Source: an uncultured bacterium (GTDB taxonomy: Bacteria > Cyanobacteriota > Vampirovibrionia > Gastranaerophilales > Gastranaerophilaceae). Taken from it: 64,000 bases of DNA. Below the pieces are notes generated by a model. It worked only from the letters and a program-made list of their open reading frames with translations, had not been told where the DNA came from and did no database searches. The number at the start of each line of letters is the position of its first letter. The first letter of the stretch is position 1. The position numbers and the translations under genes are program-made. This document shows positions 28,527-36,696 of this stretch, one piece after another. The stretch lies in NCBI GenBank assembly GCA_949288725.1, contig CASELF010000027.1:25487-89486 (forward strand). Reading direction: 5' to 3'.

Positions 28527-29456
28527 ATGGCAAATTTAAAAGAGATAAAAAACAGAATACAAAGTATAGAAAGCACAAAAAAAATAACACGTGCAATGAA
28601 GATGGTTGCAGCAGCCAGAGTAAAAAAATCTGAATCTGCTGTAAAAGCATCTCGACCATATACAAAGGAACTTGTCTCAATGTTTCAAAAGTTACTAAAT
28701 TCAGTACCTGAGTTTAGCAGTGAGACATTAAAAATTAAATATGCCATTGATGATTACCCTGAGCTGTTAGCGCACAGAGAAATAAAAACGGTAGGAATGC
28801 TTGTAATAACCTCAAACAAAGGTTTAGCAGGCGCATACAATGCAAATGTCGTTAGAGAAACCTTAAAAAGAATAAAAGAATACAAAGAACAAAATATAGA
28901 AACAATTTTATTTATAGCAGGTCAAAAAGGCATTTCTGCCCTACGCAAAAAATGTCAAACAATAGGATGCCCAATAGTCAAGAAATATTTTTCAGCAATA
29001 GATAAACCATCCCCAATCGAAGCAAGAGATATTGCAGAGGATATGGCAGAATATTTTGTTGACGGAAAAATTGACAAAATAGAAATCGTAACAACAAGAT
29101 TTAAAAATATGATGAGTTATTTTGTAGAAGATTGGCAAGTATTACCTGTTGCAGGAGTATTAGACGAACACACAAGAATTGCGGATAATATAATAGATCC
29201 TCTAATGGAATTTATGCCGGATGAACATCATATTATGCAAAAAATTGTGCCAATGTATATGACAAACATATTTTATCAAGCATTGCTAGAAGCACAAGCA
29301 AGTGAATTAGCATCCAGAATGACATCAATGTCAGCAGCAACAACAAACGCTGAAAAAATGATTTCCGAATTGTCAATTGAATATAACAAGACAAGACAAT
29401 TTAATATCACTCAGGAAATTATCGAAGTTGTTAATGGTGCAAATGCTCTAAGATAA
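28527..29456 (+). CDS. atpG: F-type ATP synthase subunit gamma
   Basis: 309-residue central shaft. The N-terminus KEIKNRIQSIESTKKITRAM and the C-terminus EKMISELSIEYNKTRQFNIT followed by QEIIEVVNGANAL are textbook. It is a little longer than the E. coli protein because of extra residues near position 65-80. It lacks the approximately 35-residue insertion that photosynthetic cyanobacteria and chloroplasts carry in the second half. It closes the operon and converges with the next gene, two bases apart. Confidence 0.97.
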   Translation: MANLKEIKNRIQSIESTKKITRAMKMVAAARVKKSESAVKASRPYTKELVSMFQKLLNSVPEFSSETLKIKYAIDDYPELLAHREIKTVGMLVITSNKGLAGAYNANVVRETLKRIKEYKEQNIETILFIAGQKGISALRKKCQTIGCPIVKKYFSAIDKPSPIEARDIAEDMAEYFVDGKIDKIEIVTTRFKNMMSYFVEDWQVLPVAGVLDEHTRIADNIIDPLMEFMPDEHHIMQKIVPMYMTNIFYQALLEAQASELASRMTSMSAATTNAEKMISELSIEYNKTRQFNITQEIIEVVNGANALR

Positions 29457-29458
29457 GT

Positions 29459-31216
29459 TTATTTTAGCAATTCTGCGCCTGTGAAATTATTCATACTGTG
29501 TAAGAACTTGATATTTTCCGGTTTTAACATATTATCTGTAGATGGATTAGTTACAACTTTATCAGTAGCAGGGTTTTGTTGTGCTGCTTTTTGTTTTTCC
29601 ATACGACGTTTAGTCATATAAATATTCATTTTTGGAATACCAATACCAAGAACAAGACCTGAATATAAATAACCTGCAAGTTGAGCAATTTTGATATATT
29701 TAAGTTTTGATTTTGTTGCTTTATCAGCAAGATCAACCATTTGTTGATATGAAAGCGCCTTACCATCTTTACCAAATGCTTTTTTACCTAAATTAGCAAA
29801 CAAAATTTCATCTCTAGTTTTCAGTGCTGAATTATTAATCCAGTTCAGAACACCTTTACCATCACGTTTAATTAAAGATTTGTCAAAAGATTGAGCAACA
29901 AGTTTTTGAACAAAATTACCCAACAATAGCCAGTTTGCAAAGCCTAAGACATCTTTAAAAGTAGCTTCTTTCAATTCATTATCATTTCTTGCTGCCAAAA
30001 ATCTTGACATAATGGTAACACCATATATAAACTTGAATTGGTTAATCGTAGGAGATAAACCTTTGAATTGAAGATTTTTAAGAAGATTTTTAGGATTACC
30101 AATTGTAGCAAGGACACCTACACCAAACAAAGCGGCAACCATAAGTTTTTTGAGTTTGAAAGAATTTGATTTATCTTCTTCACCACCACCAACAAAACCG
30201 CTCTTTCCGGTTTTTAATTTTGTCAAATACATATTAACAGGTTGAGCAGAAACACCTATTGCAGAAGCAATACCGATACCTAAAAGAGAACGTTTCAAGT
30301 TCATAGACTTCAGAGCTTTAACAAAAGCATTATCAATCTTAGGTTCAAAGTTGCTTGCAGCCTCCTTGACAGAAGTTTGTGCAGACTTGAATGCTTCTAT
30401 AACAGTGTCTTTGTTGAACACTTTACCCAAGTTAAACATATTATTGATAATAGAACTAATATCATAACGTGAAGAATGTAATTTTTCACCTGCTTTAGCA
30501 ACAATTCTGTAATTATTTTCAACCTTAGAATCTGCAACTAAAAGGCTTCTAATTTGGTTGAAAGAATCTTTAGAAAGTTTCTTTCCGTCAGATTTTATTT
30601 CAGTTTCTAATATACCTGCTGCTTTATCAATAGATTCCTGGTTAAACTTAATCCATTTTGCATTATCATCAGGGCTTAACGCTTCATAATTTTTCAAAGT
30701 TTCTACTAAATACTCACGCAAAGGATTTGCATTAGGGTTATTTTTAGCAGAGTTCAAAGCCTCACTGTAAATTTGTCCATGCAAATTAATTGTCTCAGAA
30801 TCAGCAAAGATAGAACTTGCTTTCACATCGTTTTTACCAAATTTATACATATGGTTAATACCCGTAGCAAAAAGCAAACCAGCAGCAGTACCATACAAGC
30901 CAATCATAGCGTGGTTTACGTTACCGGTACCTTCACGACGCATAGTTTCCATACCTGCATCAGTATTACGAGTAAAGTCAGTAATCGTTCTTGGCAATAC
31001 CATGAAACCTAAATCAACAAATGTAGCACCCCAGGCTTGATTTGTGTCCAAAAATCTTAGAAATAAATCGCCCCAACCTGTAAAATTTGGGTTTGAAGAT
31101 TTTTGACTTAAATTTTGGGTAATTTTATTGCCTGATAATGGATACCTTTTATCTTGTCTATTATCAGCGAATTTTTGAGTTCTAAATTGTTGTTGTAAGT
31201 TACTTTCAATTTTCAT
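29459..31216 (-). CDS. Unrecognised multi-pass protein, paralogue of the gene at 31249
   Basis: 585 residues. The N-terminal 45 residues are rich in Gln, Asn and Ser and lead into NPNFTGWGDLFLRFLD. A conserved core follows: MVLPRTITDFTRN, METMRREGTGN, then a helix (MIGLYGTAAGLLFATGI). Further on come LLGIGIASAIGVSAQPVNMY, LMVAALFGVGVLATIG, LQFKGLSPTINQFKFIYG and RNDNELKEATFKDVLGF. A C-terminal helix (YSGLVLGIGIPKMNIYMTKR) and a polar tail complete it. Motif order and wording match the upstream gene, so the two arose by duplication. No enzyme signature is visible. The start has no obvious strong ribosome site. It lies 32 bases after its paralogue, probably in the same transcript. Confidence 0.87.
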   Translation of the reverse strand: MKIESNLQQQFRTQKFADNRQDKRYPLSGNKITQNLSQKSSNPNFTGWGDLFLRFLDTNQAWGATFVDLGFMVLPRTITDFTRNTDAGMETMRREGTGNVNHAMIGLYGTAAGLLFATGINHMYKFGKNDVKASSIFADSETINLHGQIYSEALNSAKNNPNANPLREYLVETLKNYEALSPDDNAKWIKFNQESIDKAAGILETEIKSDGKKLSKDSFNQIRSLLVADSKVENNYRIVAKAGEKLHSSRYDISSIINNMFNLGKVFNKDTVIEAFKSAQTSVKEAASNFEPKIDNAFVKALKSMNLKRSLLGIGIASAIGVSAQPVNMYLTKLKTGKSGFVGGGEEDKSNSFKLKKLMVAALFGVGVLATIGNPKNLLKNLQFKGLSPTINQFKFIYGVTIMSRFLAARNDNELKEATFKDVLGFANWLLLGNFVQKLVAQSFDKSLIKRDGKGVLNWINNSALKTRDEILFANLGKKAFGKDGKALSYQQMVDLADKATKSKLKYIKIAQLAGYLYSGLVLGIGIPKMNIYMTKRRMEKQKAAQQNPATDKVVTNPSTDNMLKPENIKFLHSMNNFTGAELLK

Positions 31217-31248
31217 AAGTTATGCCTTTGCTATTTATATTTATATTT

Positions 31249-32949
31249 CTAGTTGTTAAAAAATGAACTGAATGCTGAAGTTTTATCCTTCATTAATTTT
31301 TGAGTAAATGTTGTTACTGCACCATTAGTAGTTTTTGCGACATTACTTGCATTATCATTTTTCTGTTGAGCCTGTTGTTTCATTTGATTTTTCTTATTTG
31401 TTTGGGTTCTTGTATATAGAGGAATAAAAATACCTAATGAAATTAATGAGAACGCAAGATTACCTAATTGACAAACTGCCCTTAAATTCTTGGCCTTGGT
31501 TCTTAATGCGCTATCTGCAATTGCCTCAAGTTCATCAGTAGATTTCATTTTAGTATGCTTAGCCCAATTCCAGAATTTTTGTAAAACATTAGCGTTAGCA
31601 GCAGGTGTTTTAAGTTTGTTGGTAAGTTTAATACCGTTATTGTTGTGATTTTCAAGGAAAGTAGCAATACCTTTAGCCGCATAATCACCTAAGAAATAGA
31701 AACTAGAAAATGTTGCAATATCTCTTATAGTATTTTCTTTTAATTCGTTAGAATCTTCAGAAGCGGCGATTCTACTAGAGAAAGTTGCTGCAGAAATAAT
31801 TCTTGCCTGATCCATAGTAGGGAAAATATTCTTAAATTGGAACATTTTCAAACTTGGTCTATCCATAATCATAGATAAAGCAGCAACACCTAACATAGAA
31901 GGAACTGCTAAGAATTTTTGAGCAGTTAATTTAACTTTTTCTTCCGGAGTTAAAACTCTTTCTTTATCATCATTATAAATCGGAGCACCTTTTTTACCGG
32001 ACATTTTGTGAGTAATCCATCTATTGATAGGTTGAGCTGCAAGAGCTAAAGGTATAATTATACCCAACCCGAAAATACTCTTAGCATTAACAAGATGTTT
32101 AGCCTTACTAAAGTATTTAGCCAAATCATCAGCATTTTTAATATTAGCATCTTCAACTACAATACCATGTAACAAATCCTGTGCACTTTCGCAAAGATGA
32201 CCTAAACTGCTTGAGAAAAATCCTTTTTCTTTAGAAAATCTTATATTTTCTGCAATACCTGTTTTAGAAACAATGTATTTGTAAAGATCAGAAGAACCTT
32301 TATGATTGTCAGAAGCAATATTTTTAGCAGTTTCTCTTAATTTTGAGATATATTCACTGTCATTACCTAAAATATCTTTAAACTTCTTCAAACCATTTTT
32401 ATCAATATCACCATCAACACCCTCAATATCATCAAACATAGATTTTAGGGTATTAAAGATTTTATCTTCTTTGCTATCACCAATAGCTTCAGTGTAATAT
32501 TTTTGAACTTTGTTTATTGTATCACTGTTAGCCCAACTTCTGAACAAACCTGACTTACTAAAAACACCCATTATAGGCTTTTGTAATACACACGCAACTG
32601 CTTGAACGATAAAACTAGGAATAATACAGTTGATAATAAGTCCTGAAGATTCACGTCTGAAAGCTTCAAAACCACCCATAATATTTAATTTACGTTCTTT
32701 TTGTTCATTACCGTTTTCATCCTTTTTCTTTGAACCAATAAAAGTTTCAAAAAAAGTTCTCGGGATAATCGCGGTGGACAAGTCTAAAACCGTAACGTTA
32801 AGCATCGGGTACTCTTCGCATTTTTGAATACCCTTCAAAGCCAAACCACCTAATCCTGTAAAACTAGTTGATCCTTTTTGTTTCAACCCAAACTTACCAG
32901 CCGGGGCACTTTTGCTATTTACACTACCTAATTCAACTTTATTTATCAT
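31249..32949 (-). CDS. Unrecognised multi-pass protein with N-terminal Phe-Thr-Gly signature
   Basis: 566 residues. A short polar leader leads to KGSTSFTGLGGLALKGIQ. The core shares with its paralogue: IIPRTFFETFIG, GGFEAFRRESSG, a helix (IIPSFIVQAVACVLQ), LGIIIPLALAAQPINRW and FQFKNIFPTMDQARIIS. EDSNELKENTIRDIATFSSF and a C-terminal hydrophobic helix (GNLAFSLISLGIFIPLY) followed by a Gln/Asn-rich tail are also shared. About 110 residues between the first and second helix are soluble. A TATAAT on the minus strand (32987-32982) may be its promoter. Function unknown; inner-membrane location is inferred from the helices. Confidence 0.87.
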   Translation of the reverse strand: MINKVELGSVNSKSAPAGKFGLKQKGSTSFTGLGGLALKGIQKCEEYPMLNVTVLDLSTAIIPRTFFETFIGSKKKDENGNEQKERKLNIMGGFEAFRRESSGLIINCIIPSFIVQAVACVLQKPIMGVFSKSGLFRSWANSDTINKVQKYYTEAIGDSKEDKIFNTLKSMFDDIEGVDGDIDKNGLKKFKDILGNDSEYISKLRETAKNIASDNHKGSSDLYKYIVSKTGIAENIRFSKEKGFFSSSLGHLCESAQDLLHGIVVEDANIKNADDLAKYFSKAKHLVNAKSIFGLGIIIPLALAAQPINRWITHKMSGKKGAPIYNDDKERVLTPEEKVKLTAQKFLAVPSMLGVAALSMIMDRPSLKMFQFKNIFPTMDQARIISAATFSSRIAASEDSNELKENTIRDIATFSSFYFLGDYAAKGIATFLENHNNNGIKLTNKLKTPAANANVLQKFWNWAKHTKMKSTDELEAIADSALRTKAKNLRAVCQLGNLAFSLISLGIFIPLYTRTQTNKKNQMKQQAQQKNDNASNVAKTTNGAVTTFTQKLMKDKTSAFSSFFNN

Positions 32950-33372
32950 AATATTTTACTATCTGTGCCGAATATGTCTTAATTATACTCAAGACACATT
33001 TATATTAAAAGCGGTCAAAAAAAAAATTGCTTAAAAGCCCTTAAATGTAAAATTAATGTAAAGACGGAATTTTAACTTTTTTTGTAAAAATACAAATTTT
33101 TAAATCAATTTTTGCAAATTTTGATATAAAAAATAAAAAAAATGATAAAAAATAATCAAATTAACTAAAAATTTTAGACAAAAATTTTTGTAAATTTTTA
33201 TTAAGCAACTTCATTAATATATAGAAAACCACTTAATAAATATATGCACTTACAGACAAAACAACTATTTGTAAATAAATGTAACGATAAAAGATAAAAA
33301 CCTAAAGTTTTAGAAAAATATAACGATATAAAAATTGTGGTTACGAAGATTACAAAATGAAAGAGGTCTGAA
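32950..33372. other. AT-rich intergenic region without a convincing gene
   Basis: About 420 bases between divergently read genes. It holds the likely -10 of the minus-strand gene (32982-32987) and, near 33327-33332, a TATAAA that could serve the small gene at 33373. The middle is long A/T runs with several loose copies of TGTAAAA. A minus-strand frame at 33201-33491 covers part of it but opposes the small gene and looks spurious. I see no RNA gene or repeat array. Confidence 0.6.
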
Positions 33373-33594
33373 ATGGATTTAACAAAAGAAGAAAAATTAT
33401 TTAATTTTACCGACAAAGGATTACAAGAAGCAAGTTCTGTAATTATTGTTTCTAAAAACCAAGCGGTACAAGATGCAGATTTTAACAACATCGTACAAAT
33501 TTTGGACGAAAAAGGTACAGAAGAAGTTGCTTACACAATCAACAAGTTTGTTGAAATCTTTGATAATAAAGGTCTATCCGGATTTATTATGTAA
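33373..33594 (+). CDS. Small unrecognised acidic protein (73 residues)
   Basis: Begins MDLTKEEKLFNFTDKGLQEA and ends KGLSGFIM. It is predicted soluble and helical with no Cys and no membrane segment. A good ribosome site (AAAGAGG) precedes the ATG, and a perfect terminator follows 33 bases after the stop, so it is a discrete single-gene transcript. I do not recognise it. Size and the two helical halves suggest a small binding or regulatory protein, which is a guess. Confidence 0.75.
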   Translation: MDLTKEEKLFNFTDKGLQEASSVIIVSKNQAVQDADFNNIVQILDEKGTEEVAYTINKFVEIFDNKGLSGFIM

Positions 33595-33627
33595 TAATTA
33601 TTACAAAATAAATTTTACAAAGTATAT

Positions 33628-33654
33628 GAAGAGGTAAAATTTTTACCTCTTCTT
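33628..33654 (+). terminator. Rho-independent terminator
   Basis: GAAGAGGTAAAA and TTTTACCTCTTC form a perfect 12-base inverted repeat around one central T, followed by TTTG. It ends the small gene at 33373. Confidence 0.75.
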
Positions 33655-33702
33655 TGATATTAATTTTAATATGCTATCCGCACAAAAAAGTTTTCGTGAT
33701 AG

Positions 33703-33708
33703 TATAAA
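33703..33708 (+). promoter_or_regulatory. -10 element just before rsmH
   Basis: TATAAA ends three bases before the rsmH ATG (33712). No ribosome site is present between them, so the mRNA would be leaderless if this promoter is used. Confidence 0.45.
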
Positions 33709-33711
33709 TTT

Positions 33712-34644
33712 ATGCAAGAATTTAAACACTATACCGTTATGAAACACGAAGCCGTAGACGCACTAAATTGTCAAAACGGATTAGTTTATGTTGACTGTAC
33801 CCTTGGAGGCGGAGGGCATAGCGGGCTAATATTGGAAAGAATTTCACCTGATGGAAAACTTATCGCATTTGACATTGATCAAGATGCAATTGATGCGGCA
33901 TCAGAGAAATTGAAAGGTTACAATAATCTGACAATTGTAAAAAGTTCTTATACAAACATTAAACAAGTGCTTAAAGATTTGAACATAGAAAAAATTACAG
34001 GCGGAATTCTATTTGATTTAGGTGCCTCATATCACCAATTAACAAAACAAGAAAGAGGTTTTTCTTTTTCTAAAGAAGCTCCGCTTGATATGAGATTTAA
34101 TACGGATTCTGATTTTTCTGCGTATGATGTTGTAAATAAATATTCTGAAGATGAATTAATAAGAATATTCTCAGAATACGGAGAAGAAAGGTTTTCCAAA
34201 CGGATTGCAAAAGCAATTGTTACAAAACGGAAACAATCTCCGATAAAAACAACCACAGAATTATCACAAATTGTTACAGACTCAGTACCAAAGATAAAGA
34301 GTTCAATTCACCCAGCCACAAGGGTTTTTCAGGCTATAAGAATTGAAGTTAACCAAGAGTTACAAAATGTAAAAACTACATTAAATAATGTATTGGATAT
34401 ATTAGATATTGGTGCTATAATTAGTGTGATAAGTTTCCATTCTCTTGAAGATAGAATTGTCAAACAGTTTATGAAATATCACTCCACGAGGTGTCATTGC
34501 AGTAAAACAGATATGATTTGTCATTGTCCGCCTCCAAAGTTAGAGTTGATAAACAAAAAACCAATAATGGCATCAGAGCAGGAAATAAAAGAAAATCCTC
34601 CTTCAAGAAGTGCAAAACTTAGAGTCGCAAGATGCATACGGTAA
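33712..34644 (+). CDS. rsmH: 16S rRNA m4C1402 methyltransferase
   Basis: SAM-dependent N4-methylation of C1402 in 16S rRNA. 310 residues. HYTVMKHEAVDAL, the SAM site VYVDCTLGGGGHSGLIL, GGILFDLGASYHQL and GFSFSKEAPLDMRFN are all family motifs. The C-terminal cysteine group (RCHCSKTDMICHCPPP) is also typical. It is normally the head of the division and cell-wall cluster; here only the FtsL-like gene follows. Confidence 0.96.
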   Translation: MQEFKHYTVMKHEAVDALNCQNGLVYVDCTLGGGGHSGLILERISPDGKLIAFDIDQDAIDAASEKLKGYNNLTIVKSSYTNIKQVLKDLNIEKITGGILFDLGASYHQLTKQERGFSFSKEAPLDMRFNTDSDFSAYDVVNKYSEDELIRIFSEYGEERFSKRIAKAIVTKRKQSPIKTTTELSQIVTDSVPKIKSSIHPATRVFQAIRIEVNQELQNVKTTLNNVLDILDIGAIISVISFHSLEDRIVKQFMKYHSTRCHCSKTDMICHCPPPKLELINKKPIMASEQEIKENPPSRSAKLRVARCIR

Positions 34645-34672
34645 AAGAGTTTATGGGCAGGTAGTTTAGGGA

Positions 34673-35149
34673 ATGAATTTGAGTTCAGCAAGAGTAAGAA
34701 TAGAGCAAACAGAAGATTATAACAAAAACAGTTACGCAACAGAAACAATAGTTGCGGACAACACTGTTATTGATGGTGGTTTTATACAAGAAAAACCTAT
34801 TACCATTCAAGAAATGTTTGTGCGCAGAATTAATAAAGCATTAGGTTTTTGTATTACAGTTGCAATCAGTGTTACTTTTATTAGTTATTATACAGCAATG
34901 AATTGCGAAGCAAAATTAAACAAACTTGATAGTGAAATTGTTAGACTAAACGCTGAAAATCAGGATTTACAAGCAGAACTTGACAGATTTCAATCTTTTA
35001 ACAATGTTGATAACAAGGTTGAAGAATTTAACCTTCTAAAAAAAGCTGACAAAGTTTTGGAAATAACTGCATTAAATGCTGACAAGAAAAATGTTTCACA
35101 CGTAACAAAACCTATTAACAACAACTTTGATTGGGCAATAGGTTACTAA
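34673..35149 (+). CDS. FtsL-like division protein (candidate)
   Basis: 158 residues with an N-terminal cytoplasmic segment of about 60 residues, one membrane helix (ALGFCITVAISVTFISYYTA) and a leucine/asparagine-zipper helix (KLNKLDSEIVRLNAENQDLQ) outside. This is the topology of FtsL/FtsB, which bridge the divisome to FtsQ. FtsL usually sits directly after rsmH, as here (28-base gap). FtsL is poorly conserved in sequence, so the call rests on position and shape. A generic coiled-coil membrane protein is the alternative. A terminator follows. Confidence 0.65.
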   Translation: MNLSSARVRIEQTEDYNKNSYATETIVADNTVIDGGFIQEKPITIQEMFVRRINKALGFCITVAISVTFISYYTAMNCEAKLNKLDSEIVRLNAENQDLQAELDRFQSFNNVDNKVEEFNLLKKADKVLEITALNADKKNVSHVTKPINNNFDWAIGY

Positions 35150-35162
35150 AAAGAAATAAAAT

Positions 35163-35203
35163 AAAAAAAGACTTCTCTAGGTTATAGGGAAGTCTTTTTT
35201 TTG
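35163..35203 (+). terminator. Terminator of the rsmH unit
   Basis: AAAAAGACTTC and GAAGTCTTTTTTTT form a stem around a short AT-rich loop. It lies 14 bases after the FtsL-like gene's stop. Confidence 0.85.
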
Positions 35204-35243
35204 CAAAAAATTACGAAATGTAAAATAAAATCATAAACTTTAG

Positions 35244-35280
35244 TTGGAAATATACCATACTAAAGTATGAAATTTTCCAA
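35244..35280. repeat. Interrupted palindrome before the HD-GYP-like gene
   Basis: Outer arms TTGGAAA/TTTCCAA enclose inner arms CATACT-AA-AGTATG. An overlapping pair ACTTTAGT/ACTAAAGT (35237-35244, 35259-35266) is also present. A TATAAT lies downstream at 35313-35318, so this could be an operator upstream of the promoter, or an RNA hairpin if transcription starts earlier. Confidence 0.45.
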
Positions 35281-35347
35281 AAGTAATTAAAGAATAAAAA
35301 AAATTTGCCGTATATAATAAAAGAAGGCATGCAATAAAGGAAATTTT

Positions 35348-36583
35348 ATGGATAGAGAAGAGAAGAAAACAGGTGTTTCACTATTCGGGAAAAACGAAGG
35401 ATTAGCAGGTTCTGACCCCATGGAAGAAATGTTTGCGCTCAACTTGGGCGATTTCATATCAGAAACACTTATCTCAGAAGACTTAGCAAAGAAAATAAGT
35501 ATTACAGCCAACAAAAAAGAGAGATTACAAAATCAATTATTAGAATTAATTGATATCTATTCTTCAAAAAACACATTATGTGTTTTGAATTTCACGCAGG
35601 GCGAAGAACAAGCAATATATACATCAATCGCAAAATCAATTGTTGATATGCTGGAAGTGGAGGATTGCTTAATATATTTAGTAAAAGAGAATATATTAAC
35701 ACCTATAGGCACAACAACAGAAAACATCGAACAAAACAATATAACATTAAATGATTTACTCTATAATGACACCATTGAAAATGGTAAGCATTTATATATA
35801 CCAATGCGAGGTTCCGCAACTGCAGTTGGGATGATAGAAGTTGTAAGAAACGAAAAACTTGAAGAAGATTTTGCTGAACTTTTAATTAGTATTGCAAATT
35901 TACTAGGAACAACGATTACTCTACAAAATGAAATCGAACATGTAAATAAATTGGTAGCAAATCCGGAAACAACAGAAATTGAATTAAAACAATCAAGAGC
36001 AGAATTAACAGCCTTGATTGGCGATTTATGCGACTACCAACAAAACTTTGTAGAAGCACTTGCAAGCGCAGTAGACAGAAAAGGTCAATATACAGTGTCA
36101 CATTCAAGAAACACTGCAAAACTTGCAAGAAACATTTGCAAAACATTAGGCTTAAATGAAAAAACAACAGATCTTATATATTATGCAGGACTATTGCAAA
36201 ATATAGGCAAAATTGTATTACCTGAAAGAATTTTTGCAACAAACGGAAAATTATCAACAGAAGAACTTCAAAAAATTCAAAACCACTCAAATGTTGGAGT
36301 TAACCTGCTGATGAATATAAACTTCTTGTCAGAAGTTGTACCATACATAACCTATCAAACAGAAAGAGTAGACGGTTCAGGAAAACCTGAAGGACTGAAA
36401 GGGCAATCAATTCCACTAGGTTCAAGAATAATAGCCGTTGCAGATGCCTATTCTGCAATGACATCAGATAGACCATACAGAAAAGCAATGACACCTGATA
36501 AAGCACTGGAAATTATGACATCAGAAGTCAATAAAAAATGGGATCCTGATGTTATTAATGCCCTCATAAAAACAGTAAAATAA
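35348..36583 (+). CDS. GAF - degenerate HD-GYP domain protein
   Basis: 411 residues. Residues about 60-200 form a GAF-like sensor (MLEVEDCLIYLVKENILTPI), a short coiled linker follows, then an HD-GYP domain (about 230-410). The normal family hydrolyses cyclic di-GMP using a di- or tri-metal centre. Here His252 (YTVSHSRN) and His313 (NHSNVG) are kept. The HD pair is Gln284-Asn285 (GLLQNIGK), the downstream HHE is Gln-Thr-Glu (337-339), and GYP is GKP (345-347). DAYSAMTSDRPYRKA is intact. I infer loss of phosphodiesterase activity and a binding or scaffold role. No GGDEF protein is nearby. Confidence 0.9.
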   Translation: MDREEKKTGVSLFGKNEGLAGSDPMEEMFALNLGDFISETLISEDLAKKISITANKKERLQNQLLELIDIYSSKNTLCVLNFTQGEEQAIYTSIAKSIVDMLEVEDCLIYLVKENILTPIGTTTENIEQNNITLNDLLYNDTIENGKHLYIPMRGSATAVGMIEVVRNEKLEEDFAELLISIANLLGTTITLQNEIEHVNKLVANPETTEIELKQSRAELTALIGDLCDYQQNFVEALASAVDRKGQYTVSHSRNTAKLARNICKTLGLNEKTTDLIYYAGLLQNIGKIVLPERIFATNGKLSTEELQKIQNHSNVGVNLLMNINFLSEVVPYITYQTERVDGSGKPEGLKGQSIPLGSRIIAVADAYSAMTSDRPYRKAMTPDKALEIMTSEVNKKWDPDVINALIKTVK

Positions 36584-36584
36584 A

Positions 36585-36620
36585 ACAAAAAAGAAGGGGC
36601 TTAAAGCATCTTCTTTTTTT
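36585..36620 (+). terminator. Terminator of the HD-GYP-like gene
   Basis: AAAAAAGAAG and CTTCTTTTTTT pair around a loop that contains GC-TTAA-type pairing. It lies directly after the stop codon. Confidence 0.75.
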
Positions 36621-36637
36621 GTCTATTGTTTAATATA

Positions 36638-36674
36638 AAGCGGAGCGGATTTCAAATTGAAATCCGCTCCGCTT
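36638..36674 (-). terminator. Long perfect hairpin downstream of clpX
   Basis: AAGCGGAGCGGATTTCAA and its exact complement flank a single central A. This gives an 18-base perfect inverted repeat that is GC-rich against an AT-rich background. It lies 23 bases beyond the clpX stop, between convergent genes. The T-run on the minus strand is weak (TTTATATTAAA). A terminator or mRNA 3'-end stabiliser for clpX is the likeliest role. Confidence 0.6.
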
Positions 36675-36696
36675 ATACATATAATCTTATAGCAAA

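Noticed and set aside
33201..33491. Minus-strand open frame of 96 codons in the AT-rich gap
   Set aside because: Overlaps the small plus-strand gene that has a ribosome site and terminator, and shows no start signal of its own.
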